64,000 nucleotides of DNA, taken from NCBI GenBank assembly GCA_963575745.1, contig CAUYUJ010020579.1, positions 1 to 64,000 of the forward strand, given 5' to 3'. The notes beneath the pieces are model-generated. The model saw only the letters and a list, made by a program, of their open reading frames with translations, was not told the DNA's origin and made no database searches. The translations under genes and the position numbers were made by a program. Shown one piece after another: positions 11,401 to 22,977 of the stretch (within the stretch, counting starts at the first letter, position 1; each line of letters opens with the position of its first letter). Source of the DNA: Prorocentrum cordatum (Eukaryota; Sar; Dinophyceae; Prorocentrales; Prorocentraceae).

Positions 11401-11604
11401 CCAGCCTGTCCGGCATTTTTCTGCTCTCTGTTGCCCACCCTGCGCCACCCCATGACTTCATGATTCTCGCACGGGGCCCTGGGCACCTCGACCCCTTCCC
11501 AGGGTTTTTCTCGTTGCGCTGCAGTCGTGCTCTGAGTGTGTCGGCTCCAGAGAGAAGCCCCCGGGAGGTTTGACATTCCAACCTGCACTCAGGGGCATGC
11601 GCTT

Positions 11605-11905
11605 GAGGAGTTCGCGAAGGTAGCCGCCTGTGGCCGCTCCGTGCACTGCCTGACGCTTCTGTGTGTATGGCAAATTTGCCGCCCGCGGGTGTCTCGTTGG
11701 CGCCCCGTGTGCTAGACGGCGCATCCGGGTTTTCGCCAAGTTCTCGGCCCGTGGCCGTCCGAGGACGCCTCGTGGGCGCCCCGTGCGCTGGCTGGTACTT
11801 GTGGGTGTTGGCCAAAGTCGCCGCCCGTGGCCGCCTGTGAGCGCGTTGGGTTTTCACTTGATGGCCGCCCGTAGTGTCTCGTGGGGGCCCCGTTCATCCG
11901 CAAGC
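11605..11905. repeat. Degenerate GCCGCCCGTGGCC minisatellite
   Basis: Four or five imperfect units of roughly 75-100 bases share GCCGCCCGTGGCCG and TCGTGGGCGCCCCGT. They lie directly upstream, on the minus strand, of the helicase exon A region. Confidence 0.7.
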
Positions 11906-12880
11906 GCACTACACAGAATACCTTTGAGAATCAGAGCTCGACTCTACCACCTTCTGCCGAGACCAGACTGAACGGGAACCCCTCCGCACTGTTCTTTGTC
12001 TGTCTGTTCCCCATATCCTCAGATGGGACTCTTGTTCATACTGTGGGGACGCATCCGCCTCACTCACTCACTCACCCGCCTCTTGCTTTCATACCCCAAG
12101 GTGTAAGATAGTGCAGAGTGGAACCCTTCCGAACTCGGGCTTACCCACAATCAGACTCGGACTAAAGCCTAGTTAGACTCACTCATCGCTCATATCTCCT
12201 CTCCTCCTCGTCCTCCCCATCACCTCAGCGGTTTGAAAACGGCATTTCGTATAATGTACAAGCATAATGTTTGCCAACTGCCAGATTTGTGTTGAGCAGT
12301 GTACAGTCTGGCATAGAGTCAGCTTCGCTGCTTCCGATCCAAGTCTGAGGAATCCGAGATGTGCACGGCGGTGGCCCGTCCGGCGGCCACCGCCGTCTGT
12401 GGCGGCCGCCAACGCCGAGATGTCGGCGCCAATGCGGCCGTGGACCTCCCACTTCCCCCCGTGGACCTCCCACTTCCCCTCCCCCGTAGGTCGTCGTTCT
12501 GTAAGAAACCCTGGAGAAAATGTCCTTCCAATCGCATCTCCTCTCCTCTTCGTCTCTCCTCTCCGTTACGTTGCCAGCACACTCAGTCCCACCAGCCCTG
12601 TGGGCCAAGGTGGTCTAATGGGTTATGTCTTCTCTCTGCCAAAGCCCTCTTCCATTCCAGGAGGGGTACCCTCCCCAGTCCCTCCCCGATATTTTTTTTC
12701 TTGGGGGGGAGAGTGGCGGTGTGTTGGGTGGTCCATGTTCGCCCACGGTGGCTCCCAGAGGGCCCCTGATGCTCCAAACCTGCCTCCAATAGTGTTCAAG
12801 ACAGAGGACGATGGTTCAAGCTAGCTCCCGATACACCTCCAGGAGGCCCGACGAGGGCCACACGACGATTCCAAGTGCTC
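11906..12880. other. No gene recognised
   Basis: It contains a CTCACT run near 12,060, an exact 21-base tandem duplication (CCGTGGACCTCCCACTTCCCC type) near 12,440-12,480, and otherwise unremarkable sequence. Confidence 0.4.
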
Positions 12881-13225
12881 TCGGAGCCCCCTCAGGACCC
12901 TCCCCGAAGAGGCCACACCCATTCAAACACCAAAGAAAAAACACTGCGCTTTGCCTTCTCGCCGTTTCGCTTCCGATGCGCTTTGAGGTCCCACAATTGC
13001 TCAAGAGGCGCCCCAAGAGGGCCCCCAAGAGCGACTCTAAGGGCACTACAGGGGGAGGCGAATCGGGGAGCCACCCGCCTTTGGTCGAAAGCCTCCAGGG
13101 TGGCCTCAGGAGGTCCTCCAGGGCTCCAGAAAGGGCCCCAAGAGAGCCCCAGGAGGGCCCCAAGACGGCCCCAAGACGGCCTGAAGAGCGCCCCAAGAGC
13201 GTACCACGAGGGCCCCATGAGGTAG
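12880..13225 (+). repeat. Dispersed AAGAGGGCCCC family copy, divergent
   Basis: It has words such as GGCCCCAAGAGAGCCCCAGG and an AT-rich core near 12,930-12,975, followed by the (CCT)n tract. Confidence 0.65.
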
Positions 13226-13310
13226 TTTGCCTCCTCCTCCTCCTCCTCCTCCTCCTCCTCCTCCTCTTCCTCCTCCTCCTCCCCCTCCTCATCCCCTTCC
13301 TCCTCCCCTC
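13226..13310. repeat. (CCT)n microsatellite
   Basis: CTC units with occasional TTCC interruptions. Confidence 0.95.
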
Positions 13311-13484
13311 GCCACCCCTGCGGGCCCCAGGGATGGCCTGAAGAGGCCCTCCAAAGCCACCCCCTCTGCTCCCAGAGATCTCTCTCTTCCTCCTGGTTGC
13401 CCGCATTGTTCCCTTTCCCCGTCGATTCTCATGGGCAACGTTTCTGACTGGGCTGGCGGGGATACGTGAAAGGAATAGAATTAC

Positions 13485-13682
13485 GCATAATCAGACTCAC
13501 TCAAACATGGATCACTCAGATTCATACCTACGCATACGAAGACTCACTCTCACTCAGACTCACCCACACTCAGACTGATTCACACTCAGACTCACTCAGA
13601 CTCAGATTCAGTGCCACTCAGACTCACCCAATTCAAACACACGCATACCCAGACTGACTAGCACTACGACTCACTCACAACG
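13485..13682. repeat. Degenerate ACTCAG hexamer repeat
   Basis: About 200 bases are dominated by ACTCAG/ACTCAC/ATTCA words. A shorter related stretch lies at 12,150-12,190. Confidence 0.75.
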
Positions 13683-13689
13683 CGATATA

Positions 13690-14440
13690 GCAAGCGTGGC
13701 ATGGGCACCCCAAAGGGGCCCCGCCTGGGGGTGTTGCACTTCACCGTTCGCGCACAATGTGTGGGAATGCCTCACTCGGTTTGCTTGTTTCTGCGCCGCC
13801 GGCATCTCTCTTTTGACGGTTCACTGCTCACGGTGAGCGGGCGTAGCACTTGGGCACCCCAAGGGAGTCCCGCCAGGGCGTGTTGCACTTGATCAGGCAC
13901 AGGATGTGGGCATGTCTCAAGCGGTTTGCTTGTGTCGGCACTGCCGACATCTCTCTTATGGTGGTCCAGTGCCCACCGAGATATAGCAGCCGTGGCAATA
14001 GGGCATCCCACTGGAGGAGCCGACAAGGGGTGCTACACACCCCCGATCGCGACCATATTGTGAGCATATCTCAAGCGGTATGCTGGTTTCGGCGCCGTTG
14101 GCATCTCTTCTGGAGGTCCACGGCTCACCGCGATACAGAGGGCGACGCACTTGGGCACCCCAAGGGTGAGAATTCCACCGTTCGCGTCCAAAGTGTGGTC
14201 ATCTCTCAAGCGGTGTGCTTGTTTCGGCGCCGCCGGCATCTCTCTTTCGGTGGTCCAATGCCCACCGCGAAAAATAGCAGGCGTGGCACTTGAGCACCCC
14301 AATGGAGAGCCGCCAGGGAGTAGGACACGCCATTCTTGGCGGCCAGATTGTGGAGACGTCTCCCGCGGTTTGCTTGTTCTGCCCCCCCAGATTTCTCGCT
14401 TTTGACAACCATGTCCCAGGCGGTTTGCTTTCTTCGGCGC
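13690..14440 (+). repeat. 150-bp satellite, five units
   Basis: Units begin with a word like GCACTTGGGCACCCCAAGGG at about 13,695, 13,846, 13,997, 14,147 and 14,286, giving spacings of 151, 151, 150 and 139 bases. Each contains CTCAAGCGGTTTGCTTGTTT and GGCATCTCTCTT. Confidence 0.9.
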
Positions 14441-14560
14441 TACAAGAAGGCGCGGAGGCGGAAGAGGGGTCGGGAGGGAAGGAGGAAAGGGAGAAGGCGG
14501 AGGGGAGGAAATGGGTCGGAAGAGGGACGCGCAGGTGGCCCTCACGCAGTGTCGGGCCCA

Positions 14561-14562
<2 letters not shown>

Positions 14563-14622
<60 letters not shown>

Positions 14623-14625
14623 TTT
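14563..14625. repeat. (GTC)n microsatellite
   Basis: About twenty GTC units with one ATC. It makes an Asp run on the minus strand, but the surrounding frame has no other coding support. Confidence 0.95.
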
Positions 14626-15279
14626 CGGCGTTTGTTTTTGGCCTACGCCTCCTGCAAGCACTGCAGCTGGCGCTTGGGAGTCGCCCGGCTCGCAGCGGCG
14701 CGTCCTTCAACAGCCCAGAGAGGAGAAGGAGGAGCACGAACCGAAGTGCGCGTTGAACCAACCGCGAGGCCAAAGGCCTGGCACCCCCGGCCCAAACGCC
14801 TGGCACCCCCGGCCCAGAGAGGAGAAGGAGGAGGAGGAGAAGGACAAGAGAGGAAGGAAGAGGAAGGAAAGGACAGGGAATTGTCACCGCCTGTTTCGTG
14901 TTGCTGATGTCGTCGATACCAGACCCCTGCAACCGCCGCCGTCGTCGTCCCGCCCGTCGTCCACTCGGACTCGCTCTCACACCGAGGCACCCACAGCTGG
15001 AGATGCCAGAAAATGGGATGCACATATGGGGCTCTCCGCGTCGAGTAAAAATGGTATTGTGCACGATCGCTCTCTCTAAATACGCCACCTTGCCTGCACG
15101 TTCTGGGCGTGTTAGACTACAAAGTACTGCCCAGTAGGGACTATTAGGGGTTATACCAGCAGATGTCTGCATGCAACGCCGCCCCCTCCCGAGACCACCA
15201 TCCCTGGTTAACAAAAACTATAACCCCGCGCTCCCGAGGCCACGATCCCTCGCACAAACCATGTGTCCGCGTCGCGAGC
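14626..15279. other. No gene recognised
   Basis: It includes a short direct repeat, CTGGCACCCCCGGCCCA, near 14,780-14,815 and a GGAGAAGGA-rich stretch. No coding motif was seen. Confidence 0.4.
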
Positions 15280-15830
15280 TTCCAAGACGGCCTAGGCATG
15301 CGACCAAGGCGACCAAGATGGCCCGAGGTGTCTCGAAGACGGGTCCAGATCGCCCTACGGCGGCCCAAGATTGGCCTCACGACTAGACAAAATACCTCCA
15401 AGAGAGCCCAACACGGCGACAAGAGGACCTCCCACAGGGTGCAGAGAAGTCCAACACATAAATTCACCAATGGTCTATTGTTTTTACAAACTTTCGTAGT
15501 CTCACCTTTTCGGGCTTCTGTCAGCTCAAGGCGGCCCAAGAGGCCTCCAAGATGGCCCCAAAACGGGCCAAAAGGACCGCACGAGGGTCCAAAGATCGCC
15601 CACGAGGACCCCACGAGGGCCCAAGAGGCATCCAAAACAGCCCTAAGACAGCCCAAGAGGCCAAGAGGGCCTCCAGACGGACCCAAGGCTGCCTTTCCAG
15701 GCCGTTCGGCTGCCCAAGACGGCGACAAGATGGCCCCCAGACACCCACCATAAGGTCGGCAGTGCCCCAAGACGGCCTAAGAGGGCCCCAAGGCAGCCTC
15801 AGAGGGTCCCAAGGCGCGCAGTGCGGTGCC
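15280..15830 (+). repeat. Dispersed AAGACGGCCC/AAGAGGCC family copy
   Basis: It has 12-15 base words on both sides of an AT-rich core near 15,465-15,520 (CACCTTTTCGGGCTTCTG). Confidence 0.8.
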
Positions 15831-15954
15831 CAACACCTTTTGGCACACGCACGTGCGCGGAATGCACAGCCGCACACTTCCGCCTTCAGGCGGGCAGATG
15901 GCTCTGGTGCTGACACCCCGACCTCCCACTCCCCTTGAGCCCCGACTCTGTTAA

Positions 15955-16110
15955 AAACATCACCACCAGAAGAACCAGCACCAGCATTAACATCAGCATC
16001 AGTAGCAGTTGCATCAGCATCAGCATCAGCACCATCATCATCATCATCATCAGCATCATCATCATCAGCATCACTATCATCATCATCAGCCACTACTCAT
16101 CACTATTATC
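15955..16110. repeat. CAT-rich microsatellite
   Basis: CATCAG and CATCAT units dominate. Confidence 0.95.
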
Positions 16111-16147
16111 ATCATCGTCGGCAGCGCAGGCATCAGCACCATCATCA

Positions 16148-16149
16148 CC

Positions 16150-16214
<65 letters not shown>
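16148..16214. repeat. (CA)n microsatellite
   Basis: About 33 uninterrupted CA units. Confidence 0.98.
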
Positions 16215-16216
<2 letters not shown>

Positions 16217-16264
16217 CAATCATCAGATTCGTCTTCATGATTACCATCAACGTCATCATCAGCA

Positions 16265-16330
16265 GCGTAATTCGCCGGCCCAACGGGCCAGGGCGTGCTA
16301 AGATCTCCGGTAACTGGTTAACAGTATTAA
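16265..16330 (+). repeat. Short dispersed element with GGCCC-AAC-GGGCC palindrome
   Basis: It shares ATTCGCCGGCCCAACGGGCC and a following GCGTGC..A.ATCTC.GGTAA with 31,768-31,830. A truncated relative lies near 42,755. The palindrome could form a small hairpin. Confidence 0.6.
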
Positions 16331-16439
16331 CAGTATTTCTAGTTCGCGCGCGCGGGGCGGCCCCTGGGGGTCCCCCGGCGAAAAGTACCCCGACCAACGC
16401 CCGACGCCGCCCGACCGCCGCCCGACCAAGTCTACTCAG

Positions 16440-17100
16440 AGATGGTTTTCCTTCTGGGTGCGGCCTCTCAGGCTCCCCAGAGCGCGCTCAGAGTGCCCCA
16501 AGAGGCCCCCGAGACGAGACGCCCAAAGAGCGCTCCAAGACGCCGAAGATGACCCCAAGACGGCCCAAAAGGCCCCCAAGACAGCCCAAGAGGCCTCCAA
16601 GACGCCCCAAGAGCCTTCCAAGAGGCCTCCGAAGAGAGCCCCAAGAGGCCAAAATCGTTGATTTTCATTGTTTTTTTCTATGTTTTTTGTGTTCTGGCTT
16701 TTTCGGCTTCCGGACGCTCCAAGACGGCCCAAGAGGCCCCCAAGACCGCTCCAAGACGGCCCACGAAGCTCCCAAGACGGCGCCGAAACGACCCAAGAGA
16801 GCCCTCAAGACGGCCCAAGTGCCGCCCAAGACGGACCAAGAGGCCCCAAGACGGGCCCAAGAGGGACTCAGGAGGGATACCGAGAACTCAAAAATGGAGC
16901 CCTCCGTCCCAGAAGGCGCCCAGGAGGTCCCAAAGAGGCCCCAAGAGGCCTCCAAGAGGCCCCAAGATGTCGCCAAGAGGCCCCAGGAGACTCCCAGGAG
17001 GCCCAAAAGAAGCCCCAGAAGGCTTCAAACATGTCTCCCAGGCGCCCCCGAACGGCCTCTCAACAGACCCCAAGAGGCCCCCCAAAGAAGCATCTTGACG
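16440..17100 (+). repeat. Dispersed AAGACGGCCC/AAGAGGCC family copy
   Basis: Long runs of the 12-15 base word flank a core near 16,650-16,715 (TTGATTTTCATTG, GGCTTTTTCGGCTTCCGGAC). Predicted Pro/Lys/Arg-rich or Gly/Leu-rich products are artefacts. Confidence 0.85.
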
Positions 17101-17274
17101 ACGACTCTATTTCGCCCCATCGAGAGACGACCCCCAGGGAACTGCTTCACCATCAAAACTCCCCACGCAACGCGTCCGAACGACACCCGCCCCCAAGAGC
17201 GCAACATGGGCAACGAACACACAGACAAAAACCAGCGATGCCATATCACGGGCCGGCGGAATGAGCGAAGCGAT

Positions 17275-17327
17275 TCAATAATCACCATCGCCATAATCAA
17301 CATCGTCGTGGTCGGCATCATGATCAA

Positions 17328-17369
<42 letters not shown>

Positions 17370-17648
17370 CATCATCATCATCGTCATCAGCAGCATCAGC
17401 ATCATCATCGTCATCATCATCATCATTATCATCATCATCGTGAGCATTAACATACGCACCATCTCCACCACAACCGCCATCACCTTCATCAACATCACCT
17501 TCATCTACATCACCAGAATCAGCATCACCGCCATCAACAGCATCGTCACCATCATCGCCATCATCATCGTCGTAGTCGCCGTCGTCAACATCAACATCAA
17601 CATCATACTCAGCATCATCATCAGAGTCATCACCACGGTCAACTGCCA

Positions 17649-17691
<43 letters not shown>

Positions 17692-18408
17692 GTCGTCGTC
17701 TGCATCAGCATCGCAATCATCATAATCACCATCGTGATCAGCATCATCAGCAGCATCGTCAGGAACATCCGTCGTCACAACCGCCATAGACACCACAACC
17801 ACCATCACCAGCACCACCAATGCCAGTATCTCTATCAATAGCACCACCGCCATTGGCATCTCCATCATCATCATCACCATCATCAACATCATCATGGCCA
17901 CCACCATCATCACCAAAATCATTACCATCATCATCAGCAGCACCGCATCAACATCATCAGCATCGTCCTTCCCATCAGCATCATACTAATCATCGTCATC
18001 ATAATCATCATTATTATCATCATCATCATCATCACCATCACCATCACCATCACCATCATCGCCATCATCATCGTCTTTATCGTCATCATCATCAACATCA
18101 TTATCTGAATCGCCAACATCAGCATGAACATCAACATCAACAATACCGTCATCAGCACCATGGCCGCCACCACGATAAACACCACAATCACTATCACCAG
18201 AACCACCAATCTCAATACCATTACCAATAGCACGACCACCACCACCGCCATCTTCATCATCACCAGTATCATCACCACCATCATCATCAACACAATCGTC
18301 AGGATCATCATGATCAGCACCAACATCATCATCAACATCATCATCATCACCATCACCGTCACCATTACCATCGTCATCGTCATCATCATCATCATCATCA
18401 TCATCATC
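17275..18408. repeat. Long CAT/ATC microsatellite, left flank of YR element 2
   Basis: More than 1 kb of CAT units with CAC, CGT and AAC variants. It ends in a pure CAT tract that abuts the 3' end of YR element 2 at about 18,405. Confidence 0.95.
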
Positions 18409-18632
18409 GTGACGCTACCCTGGTCAGGGGACATTTTGTGTGTCTCGGGCCAAGCAGATCCAACTCGACAGGGCAGCACCTGGGCAGAGCTCGGTCAGAG
18501 ACGAACGAAGGAGGAGGGGCGAACGACAGGCACACACACACACACACACACCACAGCACCACCACAACACAACACACACGAACGAGGAGGAGAGAGAGAG
18601 AAGACCCCCAACACAGGGAGGCAGCGGGCGGG
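18405..18632 (-). repeat. Split direct repeat B2 (3' terminus)
   Basis: It starts CATCGTGACGCTAC next to the CAT array. It contains GGGGACATTTTGTGTGTCTC, a CA run and GAACGAGGAGGAGAGAGAGA, all repeated in B1. Confidence 0.85.
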
Positions 18633-18717
18633 CACAGAAAAGGCTTGAGCCGTGGCGGTTGCAGGCAACCGCGCGGCCCTCAATCGCTCCACGATTACTG
18701 TTCAAGAACAACCCATC
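18633..18717 (-). repeat. Split direct repeat A2
   Basis: It contains TTGAGCCGTGGCGGTTGCAG and ends ACAACCCATC. It matches A1 at 24,596-24,680. Confidence 0.9.
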
Positions 18718-18937
18718 GTGACGCTATCCATGGCCAGGGGACATTTTGTGTGTCTCTGGCCAGGCGGATCCAACTCGACAGGGCAGCACCAAGGCAGAGC
18801 GCGGTCAGAGACGAACGAAGGAGGAGGGACGAGCGACAGGCACACACACACACACACACACCACAGCACCACCACAGCACAACACACACGAACGAGGAGG
18901 AGAGAGAGAAAACCCCTAGCCACCCCAAGCGGGCTTC
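18714..18937 (-). repeat. Split direct repeat B1
   Basis: It matches B2 from CATCGTGACGCTA through the CA run to the GAGAGAGAAAA segment. The last 20 bases are only loosely alike. Confidence 0.85.
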
Positions 18938-18951
18938 TGGCATTTGCCGCC

Positions 18952-19790
18952 TTAAAATATAAACTGACGCAATCGCACTAAACGATTTGAATCGACACTG
19001 TGTTTCAGAGCTCGGGCAAAGCAGGAACAACAACGAGGGGGGTAAGGCTCAGCAGCGCGGGTCCAAAGTTTGCCCGAGCTCTGATCAACCCCGGTCAAAA
19101 CAATGTGAAGCTTGGACGTGTGACTGCAGCTCCCGCCTCGGCCATAGCAGAGAGTAGGCAACTGGATGGAAAAGTTCGGGGCCCAAACTTGCACCCTGGT
19201 CCTTTTGCACCACCGCGCCCCGTAACCACAATAGTCTACAGTGCAGGCCTGGCTAGTCGGTCGACGGGCCAGGCGCTCAAGCGTGGGGGCCTTCCATATC
19301 CAGCTGGACCCTGGGTTCTCCAGCGGCACGGGAGTGCCGACGCGGAGGCAGTTCCGAACAACCCGAAAACAAAAACGCAACTGATCGTTACTCCTCTTGC
19401 ACGCTTCGGAGGCCCTGGAATCCAGATTCGGGAGGCCTCAAATGTGCTCGGCACTACACAAACGGCACCATCTGGAACCCGGTGGACCGTGGCGGGCTTG
19501 GGACCAGGTGCAGCAAGGGGCCCCCATCCAGACAGCTGAAACCACATTACTGGTGATCCACCCGAGAAGCGTCGTTTGGACCACGCGGCGGTTCAAATCA
19601 AGCCCAGGCCGTTTCAAAATGTCGACAGAAACCGAGGCGCAGCCCTGGGCCCTCATGGCCTTGGACAGCCCGCCTTTTCCCGCATAGAGCTCCAAGAAAA
19701 CCTGGCTGGGATGACTTCTTGCTGAACCTAGAGCGCGCTGCAAAATGTGGCGAAGGCGAAGCCTAATCTCAGCGTCGGTCAGCGGAGCTG
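18952..19790 (-). pseudogene. Cytosine-methyltransferase-like domain of YR element 2, one in-frame stop
   Basis: One continuous minus frame is interrupted by a TGA at 19,438-19,440. Before the stop lie FLELYAGKGGLSKAM, resembling the SAM-binding motif I, and WMGAPCCTWSQARHG, resembling the catalytic PC loop (motif IV) of C5-cytosine methyltransferases. After the stop, in the same frame, come GTPVPLENPGSSWIW, resembling motif VI (ENV), and a conserved-looking VDYCGYGARWCKRTR. The stop could be a CGA-to-TGA change. The frame is offset from the recombinase, which ends at 19,779, and has no ATG near that junction, so it may have been expressed by frameshift or read-through. Retrotransposons with captured cytosine methyltransferases are known, including in Symbiodiniaceae. 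The C5 assignment rests on three short motifs only. Confidence 0.6.
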
Positions 19791-21188
19791 CGCCAGGAAG
19801 GGCGCCGGTGGCAGCGCCGCGCCGCCCAGCACGATGTCTGGCAGGTTGTGCATCACTGCGCTGCCGAAGTCCAGCACCTCCTGCGGCACCTTGCGAAGCT
19901 CCGCAAGGGCGCGAGCCTCTTTGCCGCACCTCTTCATCATGGCCTCGCTGCGCCAGCGGCTTCGGGCCTTGACCTCTAGCGGGCCCCGCCGCTTCGAGAG
20001 CAGGTCGTGCCACGCGCCGCCGTGCCGCAGGCCGTAGACGGTGATGCCCATCGCCGCCGCGCCCAGCGCCTCGGCGGCCTCCTGGATCCTGACGGTGAGG
20101 TTGCCTGGCTCGAAGGTCCAGATCCGTTGCTCCGGGGAGCGGCACCTCTCCTTCAGCTTCCCCAAGCAGGGGTGGAGGAAGTCCAAGTCGTCCAGCACCA
20201 CGCTTTCGCCCCAGGCGCCGACCTCGGCGGGCTTCTCGAGCTCCGCGGGGCCCAGGAGGAGGCCCCAACAACGAGGCTGGGGCCCTCCTGCAGCCACAGG
20301 TGGCACCAGCTGGAGCGCCGTCAAGGAGTCGCACTCGCCCGGCCGCAGGCGCGCGCTGAAGGGCAGCAAGATGGCCACCGCCTGCTCGACAAGGCGGCGC
20401 GACAACAGGTGACCCACAATGGCCAGCATCAGCACGTGGGGCATCGGCAACCGCGTCTTGCGCGGGACGACTTTCGCCCATACTGTAAGCGCGCGGACCG
20501 AGCGAGGCAGACTCTGATCCCCGTAGCGGCCAACCTCCGGGTAGTGGAACTTCACCGCCGCTAAGGGCTTGCTGGCCACATCGCCTGCCATGCCGAGGTA
20601 GAACACCTTGTCCAGGTAGAGGACCAGCGCGCTGTCCAGTTGTTGCACATTGTTCCAGTCGAGGCCAGACTCCAGGGCCCACTCGAGAAACGACCTCATC
20701 TTCTTGAAGTAATCTTCGCGTGTAGCATCCGCCACTGAACGGCCCTCGAGGTGCGTCATGTGGGGCGAGTCCTGGAGGGGCCCCGATGGCAGCGATGATC
20801 GGCGGCACCGCGTCCGCCGCGCTGCTGCTGCTGCCGCTGACGGCACTGCCAGCCCCGCCAGCCAGCACCCCTGGGTCGCCACCAGGGAGCGCATCTGGCA
20901 AGGGGCCGATCGGGCTGAAGGCCGGGAACCTCGGGACGGCTGGAAGAGGCTTAGCGGTTCACCATCACGAACAGCATTGCCAGCCTGGACGGTGAAGTCC
21001 TGCTCCTGCTGACGCTTGATGCACGGCAAACTTCGGGATGGATTGTCCGCTGGATTCCTTTCGGACGGGACCCAGCGAACATGTATGTGAAGACGGCGTC
21101 CCAGGGTCAATGCGGCCAGCTCTCGCAGGACACCCCAAAGCTGAAAGGCCGCCGAGCGGCCCTTTCCGACTACCAGCGCAAGCCCCAC
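19779..21188 (-). pseudogene. End of RNase H plus tyrosine recombinase of YR element 2, catalytic Tyr replaced
   Basis: The N-terminal 60 residues (VGKGRSAAFQLWGVLRELAA, then VRWVPSERNPADNPSR) are the last part of a DIRS-type RNase H. The recombinase follows: a SAM-like N-terminal domain (DATREDYFKKMRSFLEWALE), the first catalytic arginine around SARLRPGECDSL, and YGLRHGGAWHDLL for the HxxR box, with Tyr in place of the first His as in many relatives. The last conserved block reads SRWRSEAMMKRCGKEARA, where active enzymes have a tyrosine next to the arginine (RY). Here the codon is TGC, one transition from TAC. If correct, the enzyme cannot form the covalent phosphotyrosine. It would excise or integrate circular cDNA in a working element. 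Confidence 0.7.
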
Positions 21189-21302
21189 GTTGTCAACGAG
21201 GGCGAGTATACGACGCCCAAATGCTCGACGATCCCGAGGGGTGTGACGCAGAGCACTCGAGAGCGCGAGCCCCTCCAGGCGAAAGATGTTCGCTGGGTCC
21301 CG

Positions 21303-21860
21303 TCACGTAAAGGACTCCGCGATATGCCCAGCTTCTTCATATGTGAAGCTCGCCTCGACCATGTCGCACGACTTCTTGAACTCCTCGGCCTGCCGCAAGC
21401 TGTCAGGCAGGTCGTCAGCGCAAGCGGTCTCCGCGACGTCGGCGGCGAACGCGTGGCTCCGAGCGGTAGCGGCACCCTGCTTGTAGCGCCAATTCTCCGC
21501 TGTGCGGCCCCAGCGAGCGACCAGCTCCGGGCCCGCTTGGCGCACGTAAACACCACAGCCCCAAGGGGAGGCGTCACTGGCGGTCACGGTCGGCAGCCAC
21601 TTGGCGTCGGTGTGGGCCACGCACAGCGGGAGCAGGTCCCGAACGAGCTTGAGCTCCTCGACGACCGAGTCCCAGAGCGGGGCCACCTCCTGCTTATGCT
21701 TCTTCACGAAAGCGTAGGCCGCGTTGAAGATCGACGAGGTAGGACGCTGCAGCAACATCAGCCACGTCGCAAGACCCAGGATGACCTCAGGCCTCCAGGA
21801 CTCCGCCCGAGCAGCGGCCGCGGCGCAGCAGCTCCTCGATCGCCAGCCGAAGGCGCCGCG
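21303..21860 (-). pseudogene. RNase H, N-terminal half, of YR element 2
   Basis: This frame carries LLQRPTSSIFNAAYAFVKKH and TVTASDASPWGCGVYVRQAG, the first acidic strand of a DIRS/caulimovirus-type RNase H. A TGA at 21,303-21,305 ends it. The same frame continues with RDPANIFRLEGLALSSALRH into the recombinase ORF, so a single nonsense codon splits the domain. It is joined to the RT by a one-base frameshift near 21,790-21,810. Confidence 0.6.
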
Positions 21861-22977
21861 TCCGCCGGGTAGACACTCGAACGGCATGGGCGCGCCCGTC
21901 GAACGAAAGGCCCACGAAGTCGGTGTGATCCACGGCCTCTGACGCGTCCTCATGCACGGTGAAGCCCTGGTCCTCGAGGCTTGAGGGGGCGAGCTGGCCA
22001 GCAACTGCAATCCGATCCTTCGGCGCGCCCTGCACCATGAAGTTGTCAACGCCGCCGGCAGCGCCTAGCGGCCGCTCAGGCCCAAGCGGGCGAGAGGCGG
22101 CGCGATCCTGCAGCAAGGCGCCCGCGCCCAGACCGCCGCGCGCGAGGCCCTCCTCCGTGACCAACCAGCAGAGGTGTAAAGCCCTGCTCCAGCCCATCGG
22201 TAACATTGTCAAGATGGGCGCGAGGGAAGCAGAGGCAGCGACCCGCGCGCCTCCGATCAACGGCCGCCCGACCAGACCAGCCCGAACAGGTGGTAGACGA
22301 AAGCGCGACCCGAGCTCAGGCGGCACCGAGATGGCGTAGAAGGCGTTCTGCACATCGCCCACGGAGTACCAGACAACGTCAAACTCGCTAGTCTCCGTTC
22401 TCGCAAAAGCAAAGGCCGAGGGCAAGCGCGCGGCCGGCGGCGGCTCGAAGTCACAGTTGGCCAACCGGGCGTCGAAGATGATCTGCTGTTGTCCAGATTT
22501 CTCCTCGACAAAGAAGAGCCCCGCGGAGGCCTCGGCCTGGGCGGGGACCAGGCGCGCCATCCCGCGCTCCAGCACCCCCTTCACAAAGTCCGCGTAGACG
22601 CGCCGGTGGCGGAAGGCGGGGTCCACATAAGGCTGGTGGAGACCGAGCTCAGACCGAAGGGCTGCCGCTGCAGCTGGAGGTCTTCGCATCTTGGCCGTCA
22701 AGTCCCTCAGCCAGGAGGCGTGCTCAATCGAGAGAGCGCTGCCCAGGTGCACTTGGGCAGCCCCCACGGCTGGCCAGGACGCGAGGTCCTTGCTGTAGGG
22801 CACGACGGTGGTGGAAGTCTCGCCGTGCATCGCAGCGGATCCGCAGAGCTCACGCAGGCTCTCGCGGGGGTGGGCGTCGGCTGGGCGGGCCCCAGCGGCA
22901 AAGTAGCAGCGCTCCAAGTGCTCGAGGCAGGACTGTTGCATAACCGACGGCGGCCCAGTTGCATCGCCACCGCGGCC

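Noticed and set aside
16148-16214. CRISPR-like or regularly spaced repeats among the arrays
   Set aside because: No constant repeat with unique spacers of even length; all arrays are head-to-tail satellites or microsatellites.
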